Source of the DNA: Cinnamomum chago
Lineage: Eukaryota > Streptophyta > Magnoliopsida > Laurales > Lauraceae
Direction: 5' to 3'
Assembly (NCBI GenBank): GCA_038049695.1
Contig: CP142458.1
Coordinates: 42,749,501-42,813,500 of the forward strand
DNA: 64,000 nt
Notes under the pieces: generated by a model
The model's database searches: none
What the model was told of the DNA's origin: nothing
What the model saw: the letters and a program-made list of their open reading frames with translations, nothing else
Shown: positions 46,036 to 56,341 of the stretch, piece after piece
Position numbering within the stretch: the stretch's first letter is position 1
How the letters are laid out: each line of letters starts with the position of its first letter
Made by a program: the position numbers and the translations under genes

Positions 46036-46580
46036 AGAAGGTAAACTTCTGTTTATGGAGTAAAAACACATATTTTATTTGATCCTAGATCTACCCATTC
46101 GTTTTTATCTCCTATATTTGCCAAGATGATTGATGTACCACTTAGCAAATTGGATTATATTTTGACTGTCACCACACCATTAGGTAAACAGGTTGTGTGT
46201 AGAACCTATTACCCTAGCTGTTCAGTTTTGTTAGGAGATGTTAATTTACCAGCCAACCTTATTGTTCTGGATATGCATGATTTTGATATCATCTTAGACA
46301 TGGACTGGTTAGAAGCATATCATGCAACTATGGATTGTTTTAGCAAAACCATAACATTCAGATTACAAGGAGCACAGCCAGAATTGATGATTCAGGGAAA
46401 TAAGAAGAAAACTCAAACAAGATTTATTTCAGCGTTGAAGGCAAGCAAATTAGTGCAGAGTGGATGTGAAGCATTCCTTGCTTTTATCACGGAGGATAAA
46501 CATTCCCAAGGGGTGGAGGAAATTCCCGTTGTATGCGAATTTTTGGATTTTTTTTCCAGAAGAAATCCCGGGATTGCCAC
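46036..46580 (+). pseudogene. Gypsy retropepsin (protease) domain
   Basis: Encodes THILFDPRSTHSFLSPIFAK, where an active plant gypsy protease would have LFDSGASHSF. The catalytic Asp remains but the SGA part is altered. It continues with DFDIILDMDWLEAYHA, the usual 'GMDWL' block. It is linked to RT after a frameshift near 46555. Confidence 0.82.
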
Positions 46581-47215
46581 CAATCAGAGAAGTTAGTTCA
46601 CAATTGAGCTTCTTCCAGGGACAACACCAATCTCTATTACACCATATAAAATGGATCCAGCTGAATTAGGTGAATTGAAACTTCAGTTGCAAGATTTGCT
46701 GAGCAAAGGCTTCATTAGGCCAAGTGTTTCACCTTGGGGAGCACCAGTTTTATTTGTGAAAAAGAAAGATGGAAGCTTGAGGATGTGCATTAACTATAGA
46801 AGATTGAACCATATGATTGTCAAGAACAAGTATCCGTTGCCAATGATAGATGAATTGTTTAACCAATTGCAAGGAGCAGCTTACTTTTCCAAGGTAGACT
46901 TGAGGTCCGGGTATCATCAGTTGAGAGTTAGAGACTCGGATGTGCAGAAAACCACTTTTCGAATTAGATATGAGCATTACGAGTTCTTAGTGATATCCTT
47001 TGGCTTGACAAATGCACTCACAGTCTTTATGGCCCTCATGAACAAAGTAGTTGCACAGTACTTGGATCACTCAATGGTGGTATTCATCGATGACGTTCTC
47101 GTGTATTTCAAGAGTAAGGAGGATCGTGAAGAACACTTGAGGACATCATTACAGCTTTTGAGAGACAATCAGCTTTATGCAAAGCTCAGTAAATGTGAAT
47201 TTTGGTTGGAACAGG
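46581..47215 (+). pseudogene. Gypsy reverse transcriptase domain
   Basis: Open for 200 codons from 46651. '[20 protein letters not shown]' and '[20 protein letters not shown]', with '[15 protein letters not shown]', are the palm motifs. '[10 protein letters not shown]' carries the catalytic Asp pair in FIDD form. The domain is complete but frameshifted near 47210 ('[10 protein letters not shown]' into '[10 protein letters not shown]'). It would copy element RNA into DNA in the cytoplasmic particle. Confidence 0.92.
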
Positions 47216-47860
47216 TCACTTTCTGGGCCACATCATCTCGAGAGAAGGTTTAGCAATTGATCCAGTCAAGATAGAAGTAGTTGTCAATTGGAAGAGACCT
47301 AGCAGTGTGACTGAAATCAAAATTTTTTTGGGGTTAGCAGGCTACAATCGAAGATTTGTCCAAGGTTTCTCAACCATTGCAGCACCTTTGACGAAATTGA
47401 TGCGGAAGAATGTTCCATTTGTTTGGACTGAGCAATGTGAAATCAGTTTCAAAGAGCTGAAAAGAAGATTAACCACAGCTCCAATCCTCACATTACCATC
47501 TGGCAGCGGTGGATTTATTGTTTATACAGATGCTTCGAATGTGGGAATGGGTTGTGTATTGATGCAGGATGACAAAGTGATTGCTTATTGCTCAAGACAG
47601 TTGAAGGATCATGAGAGGAACTATGCAACTCATGACTTGGAATTGGCAGCAGTTGTATTTGCCTAGAAAATGTGGAGACACTACCTCTATGGAGAGAAAT
47701 TCAAAGTCCATTCAGACCACTGAAGTTTGCAATACTTGTTCTCGCAAAAGGATTTGAATATGAGGCAGAGACGATGGATGGAATACATCAAAGATTATGA
47801 CTTCCCAATCAAGTATCATCCCGAAAAAGTGAACGTAGTAGCTGATGCTTTGAGCAAAAA
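47216..47860 (+). pseudogene. Gypsy RT connection and RNase H domain
   Basis: Encodes '[20 protein letters not shown]' (RT thumb) and then '[20 protein letters not shown]' with RNase H Asp, and '[20 protein letters not shown]' with the Glu. Two in-frame stops lie near 47664 and 47721 (after AAVVFA and HSDH), followed by YHPEKVNVVADALSKKS with the last Asp. RNase H would degrade the RNA template. Confidence 0.9.
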
Positions 47861-48633
47861 ATCAGTGGTCATGGCCAGTCTAAGAGGAGTCAGTGTTCTC
47901 CAGCAGTTTGAAGAGTTAGGTGTGGAAGTGCAGCCACTAAGGCAGGGTGTGATGTTAGCGAATATGATAGTATCTGAACCTACCTTTATCCAGAACATCA
48001 AAGATAGTCAATTACAGGACCCAAACTTGGCAAAGATTGTAGAGCATATCGCAGAACATCCAGACTTCAGGATGGTGAACGGAATTTTGTACTTTCGTGA
48101 TAGGTTGTGTGTGCCTAATGTGGATGATTTGAAGAATGAGATAAAGACTGAAGCTTACAACACAAGATACTCCATGCATCCGGGTAGCATGAAGATGTAC
48201 CATAATTTGAGGAATCGATTCTGGTGGAACAACATGAAGAGAGAGATAGCGGCTTTTGCGTCTCGTTGTCTGACTTGTCAGTTGATTAAAGCAGAACATC
48301 AGAAACCCCCAGGTTTGCTACAACCGTTGGATATTCCGGAGTGGAAATGGGAGCACATCACCATGGATTTCATCTCCGGTTTACCGAATACAAAGAAGGG
48401 GAATAATGCAATCTGGATTATTGTAGATTGTCTCACAAAGTCTGCTCATTTCATTCCAATGAAGACAGGGAATATGATGCATATGGCGCCACTTGCAGAA
48501 TTGTTTGTCAATGAGATAATTAGTCTAGTCAGCCCATCTCCATCACTTTGAACAGAGATAGCAGATTTGTTTCAAGGTTTTGGAAAACTCTTCTTGAGTC
48601 CATGGGTACCAAACTCCAATTCAGCACAGCGTA
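47861..48633 (+). pseudogene. Gypsy integrase, C-terminally deleted
   Basis: The HHCC zinc-binding region is visible ('MHPGSMKMYHNLRNRFWWNN', 'ASRCLTCQLIKAEHQ', about 48175-48300). The core start is 'WEHITMDFISGLPNTKKGNN' with the first Asp. After a frameshift near 48535, 'NRDSRFVSRFWKTLLESMGT' has the second Asp and 'KLQFSTAY' follows. The catalytic Glu and C-terminus are missing, because the sequence jumps into LTR array sequence at 48634. Confidence 0.9.
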
Positions 48634-51525
48634 TCGCTTGAGCGGATGTTTGACCGCTCGAGCGGACCTATGCAAATTTCAGGCATAGCTTTGTTTTCTT
48701 TCGTGGGCTCTAGGGGATTGAAAAACTAGACTATGCTAAGGGTTTTAGCTTGACATTGTGCAATTGGAAATCCGAAATGTATTCTAACTTCGGGGACACC
48801 AATTCGTTTTATCTTTCCGACATTTGGGTTCAATTACACAAAGGTCAATTAATGGTCTTAGCATATGCTTGATGAACTTCGTGTTTGAACTTCAGTTTTG
48901 ATACAATAAATATCATCATGTATTCGTTTTGAATTTCTAATATAAACTCATTTGAAGATTTGTTTCAAGAATCAAAGGAGATCACTTCTTAAGCTTGTTA
49001 TGCATATAATTTAGGGATAATAACAGAATACCTACCTGTACTTTGGTCATATTTCAACTAGCCCCTTGTACTTTAGTCTTTTGTACTAAACCTACTTGTA
49101 TTTTAAATCACAATGTAAATAGAGACGACCGTGACGGAAAATGTGGAATGACAAATTTACCCCTCCATTTATAAGATGTGTTTTGGCGTTTCCCCAAATT
49201 GACTATTCTCCCTCTCTAGTCTACATATCCAGATCAACTCTTCTCCAACCCCTACAGCCAATCTTCTTCAACCAGAAATTCCTAAAATCCCAAACCCTAC
49301 ACCATTTCCCATCACCCCATCGAAATCCTAAATCAATCTCAGCACATTGTCCCTCCCACCAACCTAAAATCCTAATAGACCCAAATACTATTGAACCAAA
49401 ACCAAAACTCTCAAACCTGTTTCAAACCCAAACACCCCAACCCACATCAGAAGTGTCCAGTACCAGAACGTCTCATCCAAATGAATTTTTTTTTTTTGGG
49501 GGGGGGGGGGGGGAATTTCAAATATCAAACGAGAAACTACCCCAAGATTTGACGTCCCAGATCAACTTCATCAAGCTCCGAAAACAACTCTAAGCCCCAA
49601 ACGCCCTCGCCAGTACGTCTCCTCCTCCTTGGCTCCGTTCCCTTCGCCCTCGGCCGTATCCCAATTGAAGCGTCTCGATTGTAGCTTTCTTGGATGCATG
49701 CCCCATTGTCCTCGAACGAACACGATCACGAAAAGAAAGACGCCTGGCCATCAGGGACAGTTCATGTGCTAATTTTCTATACATGCTCTTTCTCTCTCCT
49801 CTTTTATTTGGCAAGTGGCCTTTGGTTTTGGTTCACGTGTAAGGACATCAAAAGAAAAGCTCTCTCTCACTAGCTGATTGAACATATAAAATGACAAACT
49901 ATTTCCTTGAAGAAAAAAAAGGGCAAAAGAGAGAAAGGCTTGGCTTCTCTTGAGTCGGCTCACCCTATTTCCTTTCTCCAACACCGAGCCTCAAACCAAA
50001 AGAAAGAACAAAAGAGCCTCTCTTGCCCCCGGTTTGTTGTAGTTTTCCTCGTAAAGGGGATTTCTTGGAAATTAAATAGTTAAATGACCAAACCCAAGGA
50101 TACTCAGGATCGGTTTGAGATCTACTCAATTCGCAACCCTACAGTCAATCGAAAAGAAGCCACCCCGCGATCCCCTAGGGAGAGAGGAGATGGCCGGAGA
50201 TGGAAGCGCAGGCCAGAGATTGTCTAGATTTGGCCGGAGAGGGAGAGTTGCAGATCGATTAGGTTTAGAAATTTTGAAAGGGGGAAATGAGGAAGAAAAA
50301 AAAGCGCGCCTAGGATTTTTTCCTCCCCGGGGCAAATAAGTCTTTTTGGGCGTGTAATTTGCCGCCCATATGCACCAACACCATTTATACGACCTACGCC
50401 GTTAATACTAACAGAATCCGTGAGTTTTGCATGTTAATTAGAATCACAGGTAGGTTTAGTACAAAAGACCAAAGTGCAAGGGGGTAGTCTAAAATATGAC
50501 CAAAGTACATGTAGGTATTCTGTTATTATCCCTATAATTTATGCCTTTTGCTAGTCGTGTCTTGTCTAGACTTGACAAGTGATCTTCCCCTAAATTTCGA
50601 TCTGTCTAGAATGTGTATTACCGTGTTTTTGTGCATTCATGAATTCAAGTGAACACACCTAGCTTGGATTGCCCCTTCAGTCTGATCCACTATCCGATGA
50701 TCCTTAAACATGTTGATTCTCTGCAGATTGGTCGTGTATTCTATTACACATCGTGTTGTGCTCCGGTTCCGCAGCCGGCCTCCCCGTCTGCCGCGTGTGG
50801 TGTGGGATCATGTTTTGCATGTCATGCTTGTCGTGCGTGCTTACTCTTATCATCATGTATGATGGACAAAGGATGGGCTCAATGTGGATTAACTATTCAT
50901 GATATTATATGTATTCATGCTAGTTCTGTTTCGTATCTTTGAAATATATCTTAGTCATATATCTGTTTTAAATTCAATACATTGTTTTAACATTGTTTCT
51001 CTCAAAACTTTAAATGATTTATTACTCATGCGTAAATTGATTACCTGCCAAACCGTCGTGTTTGATACTTGCTATTTTGGTGCACAGGTGCAGGCGACAT
51101 TGCCTTTAAGGAGGAGCATTAGGAGGAGGCTGTCGAGCCACCCCCAGCTCGAGAGTGGCAGCCCGACGACGTCAACTAGACGTCGGGCGGGATCATGAGA
51201 TTCGTTTCATTTTGTCTTGGGTGTTCTTTTGAACTTTTGGAAATGTATTTGCCTTTATTGGCCTCTTATTGGGATGTAACAAAACTTAACTTACTTTTGG
51301 ATTAACTTTGAAACTTGAATCATGTTGGGAATGCTATGTTATATTTTCTCCTTCTGATATTATGTGTTGAAAATATTATTCATGCTTTGTTTTGATGTGA
51401 TTTGCTACACGCTTCCACAAACTTGATCGTGTGACATCTCCCGTGTCTCGGGATCCTCACCGCGGGAACCTGCGGGAAATTAATTGACGCGTCGTGGGCC
51501 CAGGCCTCGGTTCGAGGTCATGACA
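48634..51525 (+). repeat. Gypsy 3' LTR, 5' half deleted, with MULE insertion
   Basis: Begins inside the palindrome array (two units, 48634-48667) and is then collinear with 43233-44602 of the 5' LTR, ending GGTCATGACA. Interrupted by 49014-50532. Confidence 0.9.
49014..50532. mobile_element. Non-autonomous Mutator-like element (MULE)
   Basis: 1,519 bp with long inverted termini (GGGATAATAACAGAATACCT, similar for about 80 bp) and a perfect 9-bp duplication TATAATTTA (49005-49013, 50533-50541). The 5' LTR of the host has a single TATAATTTA at the same place (about 43612-43620), the empty site. No transposase is visible. The interior (about 49590-50340) is GC-richer, with short ORFs on both strands (for example 50115-50339 and its complement), and may be captured gene DNA as in Pack-MULEs; I recognise no protein family. 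It contains a T-run followed by a G-run at about 49488-49513. Confidence 0.93.
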
Positions 51526-51681
51526 CAAACTAAGCTCAATGGCTCTCAAAATTCCCCAAAGCTATGAAAAATCTAGTCGAGCTCACAATCTAAGCTAAAT
51601 GCCATCTAATCCCACTTAAGAACTAAACTCGGCTTAAACGACGCTAAACACGTCAAACTTGGGTCGGGGTCTGACAGTCTA

Positions 51682-51932
51682 GGACTTACAGTGCTTTAGG
51701 TAAAGGAGAGCTTTGATTGAGTAAAGAATTTTACCTTTAAGAACTCTCCTGGATCCTGCACAAACTCTAGGATTCTCTATGTTAGAATCAATACCCTGCA
51801 GTAGGGATAGCAACCGATGTGAGTAAAGATGAAAAAGTAAAATAAAAAAAAATGAAAAAGTGAAATTAACGTTGGGATTTTCAAAAGAAACAAACAACCG
51901 TGCTAATTGTCCTCGGCAACTACGCCAAAATC
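51682..51932 (-). mobile_element. Athila-like gypsy leader with primer-binding region
   Basis: The minus strand reads GATTTTGGCGTAGTTGCCGA directly after an LTR end. Athila-type elements have TTTGGCGCCGTTGCCGGGG at this place. The leader continues across the solo LTR insertion to 33836-33879, where copia copy X begins. No ORF. Confidence 0.6.
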
Positions 51933-52972
51933 TGATCAACCCAAAACAGGGTTTGAAAATATAATTTATACCTAGCTACTATCTTTACTCATGAGAGTAG
52001 AGATGTTAACCGAGTGTCGTATCCACTGGGACAAAAATGTTAAGTTGTGTTGGTTCCCAAATTCCTAAACTAATCCTACTAGAAAACGAAGTGTTGATTT
52101 GATAGGGTTGATTCCTAAATTATCAAATTAAAAACAATGTTTGATTCAATCGAAAAAAAGATCTTAGGGTACGAATCCACTCTACCCTCATAGAATGACA
52201 AGTATAGATCTAGGGTTTTACTATCAACGCTTTAAAGACTCGTTCTGATTACAAACCTTCATAGAGTCAACAAATAAAGAATGTGGATTTAGATCTGGAC
52301 ATAACCTATCTCTATGGCATAGATTATTTTAGATCTAACAACACTTTCATTCAAACATCATTATATGACTGGTATTCAAATCTACAAGAGTAAAATAAAA
52401 AAAATAGAAATTGCATTAATAAATAAAATCCAATCAATGGATAACATTCATGTCATAACCAAAAGCGTTCAAAGTAAAATCCTAGAACCTATAAATCACC
52501 AAAATACAAGATTAGAGCTTCATAGCAGCCCTAAGGAGGAGAGTTTGTTGCTCATGGAGAGAGACATGCGAAGAATTCTTGACGAAATCCCCATTGGCGC
52601 TCTTCCCAATCCTCTAAAATCAGCCTTCAGTTCTTCTCTCAAGATGTAAAGACGACTTTGGACCCTTTTTATAAAAATTTTTTCTCCAAAAATCACTTCA
52701 AAACGCGGAGGGAGACAGACTCCACCTTGTCTGGTGTCCAAATGCTAGGAGGTAGTAGCCTGGGCGGCATCAAATCTGAGATCCGGCGTCTGGACGCCCG
52801 AAGACAGTATGTTTGACTTGTCTTGTTTCTTGCCATTTTTCTCAAATTTCATTCTCTTTCCACCTAAGGCACCTATAAACATTAAAATAACACAATTAAG
52901 CTAATTACTCTCATCGGAAGGTATCACAAAGCCTTCTTGAGGGGCCTAAATGTTGTATTTAGGTTCTCATCA
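51933..52972 (-). repeat. LTR of an Athila-like gypsy element (about 1.04 kb)
   Basis: The minus strand starts TGATGAGAACCTAAATAC (52972) and ends GGGTTGATCA (51933), with PBS-like sequence following. The only other evidence is its position; the second LTR is not in the window. A short ORF at 52365-52649 is not conserved. Confidence 0.6.
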
Positions 52973-54985
52973 CACATATTTAGGAATGCAAAGGTCAGAT
53001 TCGAGGTAGAACCCTGGTGGTTCTGGACTTGGATCTGTCTTTATAGACTCAGTTTTAGATCCAACACAGAAGCTATTTAGTGTATTTGGGTTTGGAAAAA
53101 TGGATCCAGGTCCAAATTTGGATCCAAAATAAGATGTATAAAGAATTGTTATAGTTCGATAAAAAATACTTTAGTTTTCTTAAAATATACAAGTTGGGAC
53201 TAATAGATGAGATATGATTAAAGCCAAGTAGATTCTCAAATATGAATAAAATAAAGTTATTAAGGCTCTTAATATACATATATATATATATTTAATATGT
53301 GAATCTAATCATCCTAGATCCAGATCCTTGGGTTAGAACATACAATGACCTGGTTTTGGATCCTATATCCATGATTCCATATTCAAATGCTTCATAACCA
53401 AAAAAAAGGTTCCATACCTGGTTTGACCTAAAGACCTTAGATACCAATTTGCAACTCTACATACATTTGTATTGAAAATTTATTCACCAAAATTCGAACT
53501 CATGCACTCTATTCATACACCAATGTTCCTAAACAACTGAGATACAAGTAAAAGATAAAAAGTAGTTTCCTTTGTTGCAATGTCTCATATATTATAAAAC
53601 AATAAATAGGAGAACTGATCTTATTGTACACGTGGTGACAACCGCTGACCAACTAAGCAACTCTTGTCAGGCTTGCCCAAGGCTTAACCACAATGGTCCA
53701 CATAGACTCAACCCAACCATGGTTTTTTTTTCCCCAATCAAAGTAACATTCAAATTTTTTTATCACAATGAAAACAAAAGCTACAAATTTCAGACATGAT
53801 CAATCTAAAAAACAAGTCCTTCCAAGTGAATTGAGGTTTTTGGCCATTGCATGAACAAGGTAGAGCATGTGGTTTTTATTTTTATTTTTATTTTTTTTGG
53901 TGCTTTTGAGGAGAAAGAGCATGTACCATAGTTGAATCACACACAGATGTTAAATCAAGTGCAAGCTGTCACTACTTGCTAACACCAGCATAGGATCATT
54001 TTTTTTTAACAAAATGCATCAGAAAAAAAGGTCTGGTGGCTCGATGATGGGAATTTGGCCAATGATATTATCATCTCTGCCCCATCTTCCCAATAGTAGT
54101 AATTGTTCACTAATTTTTATTTCACTCGTTCATTGCGTTGTGTTAGATCAGATGACTAAATATAGAGATGAACTCCTCTGGAATATAACTTACACATTCG
54201 TTATGAGCAATCATCTCCTCAAATGTGGTGGAAATAGATTATATAACATTGAAATTAGTGTTTTTTTATAAAAAGGCCCCTGTGTTTTTATAAAACCTCA
54301 AAATCAACGCTTTACTTTTTGTTTTTACTTAACCATCCCTTCACTAACAGTCAAAGTCAAGGAAAATAAACTGGCAGTTTCCAATCTCCCCTTTTTGTTA
54401 TGCTTTACGATTTTAACCCTAGGTTGAGAATAGTTTGCACATGGAGTCACCGGTCACACCTTTTGCATGACACTAGTTGCAGGAAGAACTGTGGAGAACT
54501 TACCCACCGTTTCTTGTTCTTTCTCTTTAAACGATCCATGTAAAGACATGGAGGTATTTCCTTTCTTTGATTTTTTTCTTCTCACATCTTTCCCATCTCT
54601 CCAAGTAATAACACATCTCCCTCATAAATCCCACACTGCTAAGCAATCCAAAATTAGAAAAAGAAAATCTTTAAGGAATGGGAAGTATGGCTATATACAA
54701 AAGGATGAAATCCAAAATAATAGGATCTGAAGTTTTTCTCAGATTTGGATGAGTATTCCATGCAGGAGTGGGGCAACGATCCTTATCATTGATGATTAGG
54801 ATGCAGCAAAAAGATTGGATTTCTTAGTACACACTAACCCATTACAGCTTTGATGTTGAAGGACAAATAGAACTCCGCCACATCCACACTTCTGCACCCA
54901 AGTACATCGTCTTCGGCATCACCGCGTCGGCTGGCCTCTAGTTGTAGGGGAAGCAGTATATGGCTTCCATCACCTATATATAATT
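52973..54985. other. AT-rich intergenic sequence
   Basis: No credible gene or complete element. It includes a short (TA)n run (about 53275-53292) and degenerate T-rich tracts. Around 54250-54330 there is a phrase resembling a MULE-type terminus ('AAAAAGGCCCCTGTGTTTTT'), but no partner terminus was found. Confidence 0.4.
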
Positions 54986-54987
54986 GT

Positions 54988-55661
54988 AAGTGCCTAAAAA
55001 TTAGGGACTTGATTAAAAGAGGGATAAGCTCTTGGTTCAATGATCTAGAGAAGATGAGGGGAAAGCATCGGGCCTCCGATGACCTGAAAGAGGAAGACAG
55101 AAGTTAGAACCCCTGGCTATAGGCAGCTAAAGGCACTCCGATGCTCAAGTCAGTATGATCACTGAGAGAAATGGAGAAGGAGAAGTGTGAGAGGGCGATC
55201 TGTTTCATACATTCTGTTGCTTTTCTCCATGCATTATATAGACGTGGGAGTCTTATTGGAGTGGACCCTCAGGGGGAGATGAAAGTCCCATCAGCATGTA
55301 CCTTTCTCTCCTGAGTGGGGGTAGGTAAAAAGGGAACGTCCCATCGGACCATCTCCCTATACCTATAGATGTGACCTTGAGATAAGGCGTGCCACTTATC
55401 TAGGTCCGGCGCCCACTCTAATTGTCAATCCGCCATCCCTGTCAAGGCAACGCATTTATGGCTGCATTTATGGCTGAGTGACAGGAGACCGAGATCGAGC
55501 TTAAGACCGAAACTGAGGTGGATACTTGGGAACCTAGCCACCGAGATGGGATCACCCCGAGATGGTGCTACTGCCGAGCTTGGACAACACTGAGACCAAG
55601 GATAGTCCGAAATCAGGGAGTGGCCCCACATAAATCCGTGGTTACGAAACGGTCCCACACA
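54988..55661 (-). repeat. Putative 3' LTR of the Tat-lineage gypsy element
   Basis: Expected here because the pol genes to the right run leftwards. The minus strand shows a possible PPT (GAGCTAGGGGTAAT) before TGTGTGGGACCG at 55661, a TATA box CTATATAATG (55241-55232), and a GC-rich leader-like stretch to about 54988 (CTTACA). The boundaries are tentative, since neither the other LTR nor a duplication is visible in the window. Confidence 0.4.
55232..55241 (-). promoter_or_regulatory. TATA box of the LTR, minus strand
   Basis: CTATATAATG on the minus strand, about 770 bp from a divergent plus-strand TATA box. Predicted to drive retrotransposon transcription from this LTR (inference). Confidence 0.5.
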
Positions 55662-56341
55662 ATTACCCCTAGCTCTCGACCTCTTGGGCTCTTTCCGAGG
55701 TCGGGAGTTAAGATCGAATGGATGTGCTGGCCTTGTCTTATCGTATCTTATCATCGTGCGATCCTCATCATGACGCCTTTTCGTTTGCCCTAGGTAATAA
55801 ATACGGTATCATAATTGCTTTCGCCATGGTGGGCACGCGGGCGCCGCTCCGTATGCCCGAGGTAATAAATGTCGTACAGAGGCGTGGTGAGAGACGGACC
55901 GTTGCTGCCACGTGTAACCCTTCGTTTGGCTGTTCACCAGGGTCGAAGCGACGCGTGGCGAGTTCGGAGTGCTGCTTCGCGTGCGCTGCAATCAAGAGGG
56001 GCGTCCTTCTATAAAATGGGGGTGCCCCCCTCCCCTTCTTCTCTTATTTTTGCTTTCATCTTTGAAGGAGATTTTGCTGAAGAAGAGATCTAGCTGAGGC
56101 CATCCTGCTGAAGTCCTGTCAAATACAGAACCTTACCGGACCCGAAGGCTTCTTTCCCTTTGCTTCTCACCTTCTACTTTCCATTCTCAGCAAATCGTCA
56201 CATCTTCTCTGTGAGTTTTCTTCTCTGCCACTCTTCTTTCGCCTCTTTTTCCTTTTGTTTCAGAGGGTTCCAGCCCCTCGGGTTCTTCTAGTTCTTGTCC
56301 CCTCTTCTCCGTCTTCTGCTCTGTTGTTTAGCCCTTAGAAA
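55662..56341 (+). promoter_or_regulatory. Promoter and 5' leader region of the antisense extra gene
   Basis: Contains TATAAAA at 56010-56016 on the plus strand in CTTCTATAAAATGGGGG, followed by a pyrimidine-rich leader of about 300 bp before the ATG at 56342. The 770 bp between the two TATA boxes would act as a divergent promoter. Confidence 0.5.

Larger units (their letters stand above)
41747..51525 (+). mobile_element. Ty3/gypsy Del/Tekay-like retrotransposon, interior largely present, 3' part deleted
   Basis: Flanked by CAAAC (41742-41746 and 51526-51530). The 5' LTR is 41747-44602, followed by a Met-type PBS. Degenerate gag, protease, RT, RNase H and part of integrase follow in the gypsy order. 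Integrase breaks off at 48633 directly into the middle of the 3' LTR (48634-51525), so the pol end, any chromodomain, the PPT and half of the LTR are missing. A Mutator-like element sits in the 3' LTR. The first base pair reads TATTAG instead of TGTTAG. LTR length and protein type suggest the Del/Tekay lineage; a chromodomain cannot be checked. Confidence 0.9.
33880..51676 (-). mobile_element. Solo Ty3/gypsy LTR hosting two later retrotransposons
   Basis: It starts TGTCATGACCCC and ends GGGGTCTGACA, with perfect 5-bp duplication GTCTA (33875-33879 and 51677-51681). Without the nested elements its three parts (33880-36271, 41563-41746, 51531-51676) sum to about 2.7 kb, the size of related LTRs. 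By comparison with 41747-44602 it is in minus orientation. Target-site duplications at both nested insertions, plus the outer one, reconstruct the order. It contains array B3 (35268-35403). Confidence 0.88.

Noticed and set aside
45119-46069. Minus-strand ORFs of 84-226 codons opposite gypsy gag
   Set aside because: The plus strand clearly encodes gag with a zinc knuckle; the minus frames are complements.
54250-54420. A second MULE-like terminus
   Set aside because: Only one phrase resembles such an end; no inverted partner and no 9-bp duplication were found.
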